Assembly (NCBI RefSeq): GCF_013114835.1
Contig: NZ_JAAVLW010000006.1
Coordinates: 314,001 to 378,000, forward strand
DNA: 64,000 bases
Origin: Bradyrhizobium archetypum
GTDB taxonomy: Bacteria; Pseudomonadota; Alphaproteobacteria; Rhizobiales; Xanthobacteraceae
Direction of reading: 5' to 3'
Position numbers and translations under genes: made by a program. Positions 51,778 through 59,340 of the stretch are shown in pieces (within the stretch, counting starts at the first letter, position 1; the number at the start of each line of letters is the position of its first letter). The notes below the pieces were generated by a model. It saw only the letters and a list, made by a program, of their open reading frames with translations, made no database searches and was not told where the DNA came from.

Positions 51778-54483
51778 CTAGGCGACGGCTTGCCGTTCGC
51801 TATCGGCAAAACCTTGCAGCAATAGTTCGCCCAGCGGCACGGGTTCGCTGAAGAAATTACCCTGACCCAAGGCAATTCCGAGCGAGCGGATCTTTTCGAC
51901 CTGCTCGAATGTCTCGACGCCTTCGGCGACGATCGAGAGATTCAATGTCTTTGCAAGCTGGACGATCGATCCGAGGACGGCGACGGTCTCGGAGCGGCCG
52001 ATCCTGTCGATGAACGACTTATCGATCTTGACCTTGTTGAATGGAAAGGCGGTCAGATAAGACAGCGACGAATAGCCGACGCCGAAATCGTCGAGTGCGA
52101 TGGAAACGCCAAGCCGCTTCAGGCGTTCGAGCGTCTTGAGATTGTCCTGGCTGTCGGCCAGAAAAACACTTTCGGTGATCTCGAGCTCCAGCCGAGTTTC
52201 GGCAAGGCCGCTGTCCATCAGCGCCAGCATCACGGAATCGACAAGATTGCCGCCGGTAAATTGCAGGGCGGAGAGGTTGACCGCAACCTTGATATCATCA
52301 GGCATCATCACGGCGTGGCGACACGCCTTGGCGAGCACCAGATTGCCGAGCTCAACGATCAGCCCACTCTCTTCCGCAACCGGAATGAATTCAGCCGGAG
52401 GGATCAAGCCTCTGGTCCTGTGGCGCCAGCGCGCCAGCGCCTCAACCGATTTCACGTGCCCCGTGCCGAGCTCGAACACCGGCTGATAGAAGACCTCAAT
52501 CTCTTCGCGCCAGATCGCCTCGCGCAGCTCGATTTCAAGGATGTTGCGCTGGTCGGCTTCGGCCTTGAGCTCCGGCGAGTAGACGTTGAAGCAATTGCGG
52601 CCGGCATTCTTCGACTTGTAGAGCGCAAGGTCGGCGTTGCGAAGCAGCTCATCGATGCGCGTGCCGTGCTCCGGCACCATGGCGACGCCGATGCTGCAGC
52701 CGATCACGACCGGGTGGCCATCTATTTCATAGGGTTCGGCAATGGCTTCGACCAACCGCGCGGCGAGCGTTGTGGCACTGTCCTGCAGCGAGGCCTGCCC
52801 CGGCGCCACGACCAGCGCAAACTCGTCACCTCCGATCCGGGCCGGCGTCGTCCCGACGTCCCGGACCTTCGCCTTGATCCGGCGAGCGACCTGCTTGAGC
52901 AGCGCATCGCCGCATTGATGGCCGAGCGCGTCGTTGACCGACTTGAACTTGTCGAGATCCAGCAGGAGCACGGCAAACGGCGTATTGAGCGCGAAATACT
53001 TGTCCAGCGCTTCGTCAAGGCACGCCCGGAACAGGTTACGATTCGCAAGGCCCGTTAGGCTGTCATAGTGGGCCAACCTCTCGATCCGGTCCTCGGAAGC
53101 CTTGCGCGCGGTGATGTCTTCATGCGTCGCAACCCAACCGCCGCTCTCGCGCCGTCCATAGGAAATATAGATGGCGCGCCCATCCGGGAATTGCACCGTA
53201 TTCGAGGTGTGTTCCGATTTGGCGAGACGGCCCTTCAGGTCAGCCAGATAGGCATCGAGATCGCGCACGGCTTCCTGCTTCGAAAACACCTCCCGGAAGT
53301 CCATGCCGATGCGAATGTCATCAGGCGAAAGCACATAGGAGTCGAGCCATTGCCGATTGAATGCAATCAGGCGATCGTTTCCATCGAACATGCTCAAACC
53401 TTGCGGAAGATTTCGCAGCGCGTCCTCGAATTTGCTGACGGAGTCGCGCAATTGCCGCTGTGCGCCGTCGAGCGCCCGCTGTCGCCGCCAGTAGAGCGCG
53501 GTCGCAAGCAGGATGATGCACGTGAGCAGAAGCGCGCCACTGAGATAGATTTTCTGCCTGGATTGGGCGCGCGAATAGATCTCCTGCTCCGAAATACCGG
53601 CGGTAAAGATCAGCGGAAGCGCGTGCGATCGGCGCGCTGTGACCAGTCTGTTGCTGCGGTTCGGGCGGCCTTCGTTTTCGCTCCAATTCCAATATTGGCT
53701 GTAGAAGCCGTCCCGTAACTCGCTCTGAACGTGGCCGGGTGCCCACTGTCCCAGCACCGTGCCCTGGTCTATTCCCCGCGCGGCGAGCACGATGTAGTCG
53801 GCATTCCTCAGAACAAGCGTTCCTCCGACACCGAGCTTTGCGGTGTCGTAGAACCTCCCGATTACGTCCACGCTGATCGAGCCGACGACGATGCCCGCCG
53901 GATTCTTCGCGTTGTCAAACAGCTTTCTTGCGAGCTGGATGGTCCATTTGTTCGACGCCCGCCCCAGCACCGGCTTTGCAACATAGAGCCGGTCTTCGGC
54001 CATCTCCATCGTCTTGATGAAGTGCTCGCGGTCTCCGAGGTAGAGCGGCGGACCGGAATAGCCGGCCGTCGTTTCGATCATATAGCCGTTCAGTCCGATC
54101 AGCGCGAACTGCACCACGTCGCCGCTCGCCATCTGCGCCTTGTCGGCCCAATATTTCAGGTCGAAGGCGGCCGGATCCTTTGCGTAAAGCGCGCGCGCAA
54201 CCCGCAGCGACTGATCCACCCGTTCGAATATCCGCTCGGTGTTTTCCTCGAACAGTTCGGCGACACTGTCTCCGTGGGCCCGCGCCTGTTGCAGCGCTTC
54301 CGTCCTCTCCTGCGACGTGATCGCGAGGTAGCCGGCCCAGACCAGCGGCAAGAAGAACAGCGCGATCTGCATCGGGGCATTTCGCAGAACTCCGTTCGCG
54401 GCTCTGCGGAGTAGCCTACGGGCACGAGTCACGGCCCGCGACGGTGCGCGAGCCGGAACCACGGAGTGACGCTCGCAGAGCAT
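51778..54483 (-). CDS. Membrane sensor with Cache, PAS, GGDEF and EAL domains
   Basis: 901 aa. TM1 (39-57), a periplasmic Cache-type sensor (about 60-308), TM2 (312-331), PAS (345-460), GGDEF (470-630, intact GGDEF at 551-555) and EAL (650-895, EAL at 681-683, DDFG and EGVE intact). It can in principle both make and degrade c-di-GMP. No RxxD inhibitory site precedes GGDEF, so product inhibition through the I-site is unlikely. ATG 54483, AAGG 8 bp upstream. Signal unknown; Cache domains bind small organic ligands. Confidence 0.94.
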   Translation of the reverse strand: MLCERHSVVPARAPSRAVTRARRLLRRAANGVLRNAPMQIALFFLPLVWAGYLAITSQERTEALQQARAHGDSVAELFEENTERIFERVDQSLRVARALYAKDPAAFDLKYWADKAQMASGDVVQFALIGLNGYMIETTAGYSGPPLYLGDREHFIKTMEMAEDRLYVAKPVLGRASNKWTIQLARKLFDNAKNPAGIVVGSISVDVIGRFYDTAKLGVGGTLVLRNADYIVLAARGIDQGTVLGQWAPGHVQSELRDGFYSQYWNWSENEGRPNRSNRLVTARRSHALPLIFTAGISEQEIYSRAQSRQKIYLSGALLLTCIILLATALYWRRQRALDGAQRQLRDSVSKFEDALRNLPQGLSMFDGNDRLIAFNRQWLDSYVLSPDDIRIGMDFREVFSKQEAVRDLDAYLADLKGRLAKSEHTSNTVQFPDGRAIYISYGRRESGGWVATHEDITARKASEDRIERLAHYDSLTGLANRNLFRACLDEALDKYFALNTPFAVLLLDLDKFKSVNDALGHQCGDALLKQVARRIKAKVRDVGTTPARIGGDEFALVVAPGQASLQDSATTLAARLVEAIAEPYEIDGHPVVIGCSIGVAMVPEHGTRIDELLRNADLALYKSKNAGRNCFNVYSPELKAEADQRNILEIELREAIWREEIEVFYQPVFELGTGHVKSVEALARWRHRTRGLIPPAEFIPVAEESGLIVELGNLVLAKACRHAVMMPDDIKVAVNLSALQFTGGNLVDSVMLALMDSGLAETRLELEITESVFLADSQDNLKTLERLKRLGVSIALDDFGVGYSSLSYLTAFPFNKVKIDKSFIDRIGRSETVAVLGSIVQLAKTLNLSIVAEGVETFEQVEKIRSLGIALGQGNFFSEPVPLGELLLQGFADSERQAVA

Positions 54484-54837
54484 GGCAACGCCTTCAAATA
54501 TGAAATCGACTGTCTCCGCCCGAATGGCCCGAATAGCCGCCGCGGGGAACTGCCGAGGTCCTGCAATCCCCGAAACCTAGCCGCAGCAGGCTTAAGTTCC
54601 GGTTTCATTCACGCTCAGTGTTTATGTCGAAGGCCTCCGTAAAATCACGGAGATCGGCCGCGATGGCGGTGGTTGGTTCCTTAACGCCGATGCGATCGCT
54701 CCGCCTGTCGCTTTCAGAGCTCGTCGTGTAGTCGCTGCTCGGATCCAACTGTCAAACAGCGGGAGGTGTGCGTCCGCATTCTCGCGGCGTAAGGCGCCCG
54801 AGTATTGCTTGAACTTTCGCCCTCCAACGAACCAAGG
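54484..54837. other. Intergenic region upstream of the GGDEF-EAL gene
   Basis: About 350 bp with no convincing gene. The short open frames here have no Shine-Dalgarno and unusual composition. The right end holds an alternative stem CGCCCT/AGGGCG (54819-54824 with 54835-54840) that would compete with the closing stem of the structured element beginning at 54838. Confidence 0.4.
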
Positions 54838-55174
54838 GCGCAGGGAAAGCCGGGTGCACGCTGCACCCGAGGTCTCGTGTGCCGTTGCGCATAGAGGAAA
54901 CGCACACGAGCATACAGGGCAGCGGAGGCATTCCGGCTTTCCCTGCGCGATGGTTACGGCTTACTTCGTGCTCTTCCCGGAGAACGGCTCTTTTGCCTCC
55001 GTCGCCCCCGAGAAGCTTCGCTTCTTAGGGACTTAACGCCAGCACCGCGGCGTCCGAACCACACGACTTCGCCGTCCGCTTCAGGCGCTTTACGTCAGCG
55101 AGCGCCATTCACGTCCACCGCATCTCACCGCGCGTTCGTGACGTGGCCAACGCCCCTTGGGTGGGTGAGATGCG
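54838..55174 (+). ncRNA. Candidate structured RNA or repeat-borne RNA, two long stems
   Basis: A perfect 16-bp inverted repeat pairs 54838-54853 (GCGCAGGGAAAGCCGG) with 54933-54948. Inside it stand a short GTGCA/TGCAC hairpin (54854-54866) and a perfect 9-bp stem, CTCGTGTGC (54874-54882) with GCACACGAG (54902-54910), giving a multibranched fold. Downstream a second stem pairs CGCATCTCACC (55119-55129) with 55164-55174, containing GCGTT/AACGC. Open frames across it mirror the palindromes and look non-coding. I recall similar sequence recurring in Bradyrhizobium intergenic regions. Strand is uncertain. Confidence 0.5.
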
Positions 55175-55509
55175 CGGAGTTATGGATTTGATTTGGGTTG
55201 CAAGTGAAGCGGAATATTTTTGCGCCGAGGGGCTGGACAGGTTTTACTGATTTGCCCGTCGTGCCAATTGGTCGCACCTCGCGAGCAGCAATTTGCACTT
55301 GCGCTGCAAGGCAAATCAGCGGCAGCACGTCGCCCGCCATGAGCCACGGATCGCGCGACTGAGCGCCTGTTGACAGGCTCCGCCGGCGTCCCAACAGGGG
55401 CTTCAAGGCTGTTTGCGCATGTGCAGCAATTGAAACGAGCCACGCTTGCAAGATCAATCATCGCAATCGCCGAAGCGGATGTGCGCGCAAGCTCTTTCGA
55501 GCTTCAGAA
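55175..55509. other. Non-coding tail of the structured element and upstream region of small stress genes
   Basis: About 335 bp, no gene supported. It includes GATTTGCC (55251) and GGCAAATC (55310), an 8-bp inverted pair enclosing about 50 bp, and CCTGTTGACAGG (55366-55377), a short palindrome. The first half seems to continue the element that starts at 54838. The EcfG-type promoter at 55510 begins at its right end. Confidence 0.4.
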
Positions 55510-55534
55510 GGAACAGAGCGGACGCGATGACGTT
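55510..55534 (+). promoter_or_regulatory. EcfG-type promoter (GGAAC-N16-CGTT), 7 nt from an ATG
   Basis: GGAAC 55510-55514, 16-nt spacer, CGTT 55531-55534, then 7 nt and ATG 55542. Normal initiation distance from the -10 element would place the transcript 5' end at or within a nucleotide or two of that ATG. The same layout occurs 366 bp downstream. Confidence 0.55.
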
Positions 55535-55541
55535 GCCCGTC

Positions 55542-55769
55542 ATGCGCGAGACGCTGGCAAAACTGATTGCGGACTCTTTCGAGATTGCCTGGGACTACCT
55601 CGAGGCAACCGGCGAGCTCGGCAACCCCGACGTCGCGGCCAATCATCTGCTCGATACGATTGAAGCGATGATCAGGCGCGGCGAGCGGCGACGCCTGCTG
55701 CTCTCGAACAATGCCATCAGCGCCTACCAGCGCTTCAGGGCGGAGCAACTGATATCCCTGGCTTCCTAG
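55542..55769 (+). CDS. Small helical protein, probably leaderless (75 aa)
   Basis: 75 aa if begun at ATG 55542 (80 aa from ATG 55527). All-helical, with ETLAKLIADSFEIAWDYLEA, an acidic segment, then MIRRGERRRLLLSNNAISAY. Family unknown, with the size and composition of small stress proteins of Hyphomicrobiales. No Shine-Dalgarno precedes either ATG, and ATG 55527 lies inside the spacer of the EcfG-type promoter, so the later ATG on a leaderless mRNA is preferred. A 6-bp hairpin AGGAAC/GTTCCT overlaps the stop codon. Confidence 0.7.
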   Translation: MRETLAKLIADSFEIAWDYLEATGELGNPDVAANHLLDTIEAMIRRGERRRLLLSNNAISAYQRFRAEQLISLAS

Positions 55770-55875
55770 GAACAGGCCGTTCCTGAGCGCATGCCTTGCG
55801 CCGTCAGCAGGCCAACGGGCTTGAACAACGAGATATCTCAAAAGCTATTGGAAGGGGCTGAGGCCGTCACATGAG

Positions 55876-55900
55876 GGAACTTCGGTTCGCTTGGCGCGTT
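55876..55900 (+). promoter_or_regulatory. EcfG-type promoter (GGAAC-N16-CGTT), 7 nt from an ATG
   Basis: GGAAC 55876-55880, 16-nt spacer, CGTT 55897-55900, then 7 nt and ATG 55908. Identical spacing to the site at 55510-55534, although spacers and flanks are otherwise unrelated. Confidence 0.6.
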
Positions 55901-55907
55901 GATAGGC

Positions 55908-56090
55908 ATGCATCCTTTTGAACACCGAGAGAAGCCCCCGACCTCGGCAGAGGAGCGCGCCGCGAAGGCGGAGCAGCGCCGCCTCGATGCCGAGCAGGCA
56001 GTCCGCGAACGCAAAGCGGCGGACGAAGCTTTCCGCGCCAACTTTGAGCGCCTGAAAGCCGAACGTCTCGCGCGCGAGCCAGGTTCATAG
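55908..56090 (+). CDS. Small charged coiled-coil protein, probably leaderless (60 aa)
   Basis: 60 aa. After MHPFEHREKPPTS comes an almost continuous charged helix (AEERAAKAEQRRLDAEQAVR and following) rich in Ala, Glu and Arg, ending LAREPGS. A coiled coil or disordered stress protein is likely; no family recognised. An in-frame TTG at 55899 exists, but ATG 55908 fits the promoter position (7 nt after CGTT) and no Shine-Dalgarno is present. Confidence 0.65.
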   Translation: MHPFEHREKPPTSAEERAAKAEQRRLDAEQAVRERKAADEAFRANFERLKAERLAREPGS

Positions 56091-56201
56091 CGCATTGCTG
56101 CGCTGGCGAGTGGTATTGATGAGGGAGTTGCATCCCCTCATTGAGGTGAAGGCCCGCGGCGGTTACGCCGGGGGTCTTTTGTTTTTGGCAAGGGGCAGGT
56201 A

Positions 56202-56273
56202 CCCGCATGAGCGGAGCGATGTGCGGGGGCGACACCGACGAAAATCCGGATATCGCTTTGCTCATCCGGGCTA
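56202..56273. repeat. Copy 1 of a palindromic repeat flanking the DUF1810-Nudix pair
   Basis: 72 bp beginning CCCGCATGAGCGGAGCGAT and ending TTTGCTCATCCGGGCTA. Its two halves are each imperfect palindromes (CCCGCA...TGCGGG and CCGGAT...ATCCGGG). The same organisation and ends appear at 57224-57283 in the same orientation, on the other side of the two-gene operon. Confidence 0.65.
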
Positions 56274-56287
56274 CGTTTGCTTAGGCC

Positions 56288-56710
56288 CTAACGGCCAAGC
56301 AGCTCGAGCGTTCGGCGATCGGCCACACCGCCATGGTATTTGGCGATTGCGGCAGGAAACGCGGGATCGGAAGACACCGAGGCGAACAAGGTCATCGACG
56401 AGCGAAACTTCAGATCGTCAGGGCTGCCGAGAATCTCCCGGATGGTGTGGCCTTCAACGGCGTTGACGAGAGCGGTGCATTGGAGAAGCCGAGCCCCCAG
56501 GATATCGTGCTTGAGATAGGCGATCGCCTCGTCGCGCGAGGTGATCGCATAGCGTTCCGCCATTTCGCTAAAGCCGAGACCGGCGAGCTGAGGGAAGATG
56601 AACCACATCCAGTGGCTTTGCTTGCGGCCACGGCTCAGCTCGTCCACGACGCGCTGGTAAACCGGCGCTTGCGCATCGACAAAACGCTTCAGATCAAACG
56701 GATCATTCAT
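56288..56710 (-). CDS. DUF1810 family protein
   Basis: 140 aa, full-length DUF1810. Conserved N-terminus DLKRFVDAQAPVYQRVVDEL, then GRKQSHWMWFIFPQLAGLG and LGARLLQCTALVNAVEG. Members fall in the NADAR-related or calpastatin-like helical group; function is not established. Its ATG overlaps the stop of the upstream Nudix gene by 4 bp (ATGA), so translation is coupled. Confidence 0.92.
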   Translation of the reverse strand: MNDPFDLKRFVDAQAPVYQRVVDELSRGRKQSHWMWFIFPQLAGLGFSEMAERYAITSRDEAIAYLKHDILGARLLQCTALVNAVEGHTIREILGSPDDLKFRSSMTLFASVSSDPAFPAAIAKYHGGVADRRTLELLGR

Positions 56711-57201
56711 GGCGGCGTTCCTGATTGGCCGACAAGCTCGGCAAGGCGATCGAGCAGCGGCCGCTGCCCTTCGAGAATCTTCGCCCGTGCAGCAGCGAGG
56801 TCAAACCATTCCGCACGATCGATCTCCGGGAATGCCTGCATCTTGCCGCTTCTCGGCGGCCATTCGATCTCAAACATATTGCTCCGGATGGCGTGAACAT
56901 CGAGATCGCCCTCGACGGCGAAGGCGATCACCCGCTTTCCAGCACGCTGGCGAATTTCGCCCAGCGGTTCGAGTGGCTGACCCGCAAGCACGACGCCGGT
57001 CTCCTCGGCGAATTCACGCCTCGCAACGGCGCTGGCATCCTCTTCTCCGTCCATCTCTCCTTTCGGGATCGACCATGCGCCCTCGTCCTTGCGTCGCCAG
57101 TATGGTCCGCCCGGATGCACGAGGAGGACTTCGAGCCCCGTGCCGCTGCATCGGTACATCAGGATGCCCGCGCTCAGGGGCGGTCGACGTGCCGCCTTCA
57201 A
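56707..57201 (-). CDS. Nudix hydrolase (MutT/AP4A-like)
   Basis: 164 aa. Nudix box: GEMDGEEDASAVARREFAEE followed by TG, preceded by WSIPKGE. The N-terminus SAGILMYRCSGTGLEVLLVH is typical of bacterial Nudix proteins acting on dinucleoside polyphosphates or damaged nucleotides. Start taken as TTG 57201, with GGAG 9 bp upstream, since no ATG precedes the conserved SAGILMYR. Coupled by a 4-bp overlap to DUF1810; the pair is flanked by two copies of one repeat. Confidence 0.85.
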   Translation of the reverse strand: MKAARRPPLSAGILMYRCSGTGLEVLLVHPGGPYWRRKDEGAWSIPKGEMDGEEDASAVARREFAEETGVVLAGQPLEPLGEIRQRAGKRVIAFAVEGDLDVHAIRSNMFEIEWPPRSGKMQAFPEIDRAEWFDLAAARAKILEGQRPLLDRLAELVGQSGTPP

Positions 57202-57223
57202 TGACCATTGCTCCAGCAAGTGG

Positions 57224-57283
57224 CCCGCATGAGCAAAGCGATATGCGGCCAAAACCCGGATGTCTCTTCGCTCATCCGGGCTA
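57224..57283. repeat. Copy 2 of the palindromic repeat flanking the DUF1810-Nudix pair
   Basis: 60 bp beginning CCCGCATGAGCAAAGCGAT and ending TTCGCTCATCCGGGCTA, same orientation as the copy at 56202-56273. Differences are confined to the centre and a few hairpin-compensated positions. It lies 23 bp upstream of the Nudix start. Confidence 0.65.
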
Positions 57284-57366
57284 AGCTTGCTATCACCATC
57301 GCCACGATTTCCTTCTTTTTTGACAACCTCTGCGGTTCACGATTCTCAAACGGCATCCATCGGCGG

Positions 57367-57915
57367 TCATGAGTCCGGCTGATTCATAGCCGGATAAACG
57401 ATCGTCCCGTCAGGTTGAACGACGGCGCCTTGAGTAAGGCGGGCAGGCTCCAGGCGACCATGCCCCATGATGTGGAAAGCGGTTTCCCCGCACGCGATGA
57501 GATAGTCGGTGACGATGCGACGGTGACAGCGCCACCATACCGCTTCTGAACACATGATCGCGCAACGTCGCTGGTGTCCCTCGTCGCGCAGATGCGTGAG
57601 GCCCGCGCGAAACTGCGCCGACAGTGCATAATCGGCATAGTTATGAAAGCTCTCGTTGGTCCAGAAACCGTTGACGGCCGGAGGCAGGCTTCGTGCCTTG
57701 CCGCGAAGACCGCCGAGGGCCGCCATATGCTCATAGGCGATGCCGAAGGACGCCAGGATTTCGGGAAGCGTATCCTTGTTGAATTGCGGATTGGTTCTCG
57801 ACCGCGGCACGGTTCTGATGTCTGTGACGAGGTCAATCCCGTTTCCCGTCAAGAGCGCAACGAACTCCTCGAGGCTTCGGTTGGAATGGCCGATCGTGAA
57901 GAACGGAAGGGTCAC
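57367..57915 (-). CDS. DUF488 family protein
   Basis: 182 aa, DUF488. Conserved TIGHSNRSLEEFVALLTGNG, then DIRTVPRSRTNPQFN and the Cys/His/Trp-rich MCSEAVWWRCHRRIVTDYL, likely catalytic or nucleic-acid-binding. Function unknown; DUF488 proteins often sit in stress or DNA-damage contexts. 12 bp downstream of the DUF2945 gene on the same strand, so both probably depend on the EcfG-type promoter at 58212-58237. Confidence 0.92.
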   Translation of the reverse strand: MTLPFFTIGHSNRSLEEFVALLTGNGIDLVTDIRTVPRSRTNPQFNKDTLPEILASFGIAYEHMAALGGLRGKARSLPPAVNGFWTNESFHNYADYALSAQFRAGLTHLRDEGHQRRCAIMCSEAVWWRCHRRIVTDYLIACGETAFHIMGHGRLEPARLTQGAVVQPDGTIVYPAMNQPDS

Positions 57916-57927
57916 GCGCTGCCTTCG

Positions 57928-58137
57928 CTACGCATGATCGAGCGCGCTGCCCTTATGGGCTGCGATATGGTCGGTCTTGTCGCTCTTGATTTTATATTGA
58001 GGATCGTCCGGCGAGGCGTGGCGCACGCGACCCTTGTAAGCGAAATCACGGGTGTGAATGGCGATGATCGTTCCCGAGACTCGACCGGCCTCGGAATTCC
58101 ATTTGACATGATTGCCGATCTTGAACCTCTTGGCCAT
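57928..58137 (-). CDS. DUF2945 (Tudor-like) small protein
   Basis: 69 aa, DUF2945/hypervirulence-associated Tudor-like domain. Signature residues: FKIGNHVKWNSEAGRVSGTI, VRHASPDDPQYKIKSDKTDH and the final HKGSAL. Small SH3-like fold, function unknown, frequent in general stress regulons. The first gene of a pair with DUF488; a perfect EcfG-type promoter ends 74 bp upstream of its ATG. Confidence 0.92.
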   Translation of the reverse strand: MAKRFKIGNHVKWNSEAGRVSGTIIAIHTRDFAYKGRVRHASPDDPQYKIKSDKTDHIAAHKGSALDHA

Positions 58138-58211
58138 TTTTAGGCGTCCTTCAGGCGCGGAAACCTGGCCAGGAACGAGCTATGACGATGAAATGAGCTT
58201 CGCCCGGTCCA

Positions 58212-58237
58212 AACGATTTTTGGACCTAGCAGGTTCC
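58212..58237 (-). promoter_or_regulatory. EcfG-type general stress promoter (GGAAC-N17-CGTT)
   Basis: On the minus strand GGAAC(C) at 58237-58233, 17-nt spacer, CGTT at 58215-58212, 74 bp upstream of the DUF2945 ATG. Perfect match to the consensus, with the spacer length of the site at 50343. Confidence 0.65.
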
Positions 58238-58318
58238 TGAGCAGGATTGGTCGCGGTATCGCGCTCCGCGATGGCGCATAGCGCCCTCACCTCAGACCAA
58301 TCCGAATTGAGACAGGAA

Positions 58319-58394
58319 TGGTGCCCAGGGGCGGGATCGAACCACCGACACTGCGATTTTCAGTCGCATGCTCTACCAACTGAGCTACCTGGGC
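58319..58394 (-). tRNA. tRNA-Phe (GAA)
   Basis: 76 nt with encoded CCA. Acceptor stem GCCCAGG/CCTGGGC, D arm GCTCAGTTGGTAGAGC, anticodon stem TGCGA/TCGCA with loop CTGAAAA (anticodon GAA), T arm GGTGGTTCGATCCCGCC, discriminator A. The fold is canonical. The promoter lies at 58431-58460. Confidence 0.98.
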
Positions 58395-58430
58395 ATACTC
58401 GAAGGGCCGAAGGCCGAACCGAGCGGGCGG

Positions 58431-58460
58431 TTTATAGAGAGGTCGGGCGGCCGTGTCCAC
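58431..58460 (-). promoter_or_regulatory. Candidate tRNA-Phe promoter
   Basis: Minus-strand -10 TATAAA (58436-58431) and -35 GTGGAC (58460-58455), separated by 18 bp. A GC-rich discriminator follows, as expected of stringently controlled tRNA promoters. It is the only good -10 between yacG and the tRNA. Confidence 0.45.
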
Positions 58461-58532
58461 CCGGCTTGGCCGTTGGCTGCGCCGGGCGCTGCCCGCCTGG
58501 CGTCCCATCCCCAAATATTTGGCAGAACACGG

Positions 58533-58727
58533 CTATTCCGCGTCTTCGGGATCGGTGGGGCGGCCGGGGATGACGTAATGGCCGGATAGCCAGCGGTTCA
58601 AATCAACGTCGCGGCAGCGTTTGGAACAGAACGGCAGCGTGGCCGCATCGGCCGGCTTGCCGCAGACCGGGCAGGGTTTCGGCGGCGGCTTGGGCGCGCC
58701 GGCATCCTCGGGCGGCTTAGCCGGCAT
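58533..58727 (-). CDS. yacG: DNA gyrase inhibitor YacG
   Basis: 64 aa. Zinc-ribbon cysteines CPVCGKP and FCSKRCRDVDLNRW are the YacG signature. It binds GyrB and inhibits gyrase. Start ATG 58727 lies inside the end of maf (11-bp overlap), giving a maf-yacG coupled pair. The N-terminal Pro/Lys-rich stretch is longer than in E. coli. Confidence 0.95.
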   Translation of the reverse strand: MPAKPPEDAGAPKPPPKPCPVCGKPADAATLPFCSKRCRDVDLNRWLSGHYVIPGRPTDPEDAE

Positions 58728-59340
58728 TGAGCCAGCCGAACCGGATCGGAAAGCCCTCCCCGCCGAGCAGCGTGACCGATTCATAGAGCGGCAGCCCGAC
58801 CACGTTGGTGTAGGAGCCGACCATCTTGACCACGAAGGAGCCGGCGATGCCCTGCACGGCATAGCCGCCGGCTTTGCCGCGCCATTCACCGGAACCGATA
58901 TAGGCCTGGATGTCGTCCTCGCTGAGCCGCTTGAAGCGCACCCGGGTCTCGATCAGGCGCTGGCGGAACGCCTCCTTCGGCGTCACCAGGCAGATCGCGG
59001 TGTAGACGCGGTGATTGCGGCCCGAGAGCAGCCGCAGGCACTGCGCGGCCTCGTCGACCAGATTGGCCTTCGGCAGGATGCGGCGGCCGACCGCGACGAC
59101 GGTATCGGCGGCGAGAATGAAGGCGCCGCGCAGCTCGTCGTCCAGATGCACGGATTTCAGCGCCGCATCGGCCTTGGCCCGCGCCAGGCGGTTGGCGCAG
59201 GCGCGCGGCAGTTCGCCCCGCTTCGGCGTCTCATCGACATCGGCCGGGCGCAGCGCATCAGGCTCGATGCCCGCCTGGTTGAGCAGGCTGAGCCGCCGCG
59301 GCGAACCGGAAGCAAGAACGAGTTTGGGACGGCCAAGCAT
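58717..59340 (-). CDS. maf: Maf family nucleotide pyrophosphatase
   Basis: 207 aa. N-terminal LVLASGSPRRLSLLNQAGIE (Maf signature with the phosphate-binding SxSPRR), then LARAKA, and FILAADTVVAVGRRIL with the metal-binding Asp. Maf proteins hydrolyse non-canonical or canonical nucleoside triphosphates and are linked to septum arrest. ATG 59340 starts the conserved MLGRPKLVLASG. It overlaps yacG by 11 bp. Confidence 0.95.
   Translation of the reverse strand: MLGRPKLVLASGSPRRLSLLNQAGIEPDALRPADVDETPKRGELPRACANRLARAKADAALKSVHLDDELRGAFILAADTVVAVGRRILPKANLVDEAAQCLRLLSGRNHRVYTAICLVTPKEAFRQRLIETRVRFKRLSEDDIQAYIGSGEWRGKAGGYAVQGIAGSFVVKMVGSYTNVVGLPLYESVTLLGGEGFPIRFGWLNAG

Noticed and set aside
54714..55457. 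Several short open frames on both strands across the structured element
   Set aside because: They run through the palindromic stems, lack ribosome-binding sites and have unusual composition. Such frames recur as spurious predictions when this kind of element is annotated.
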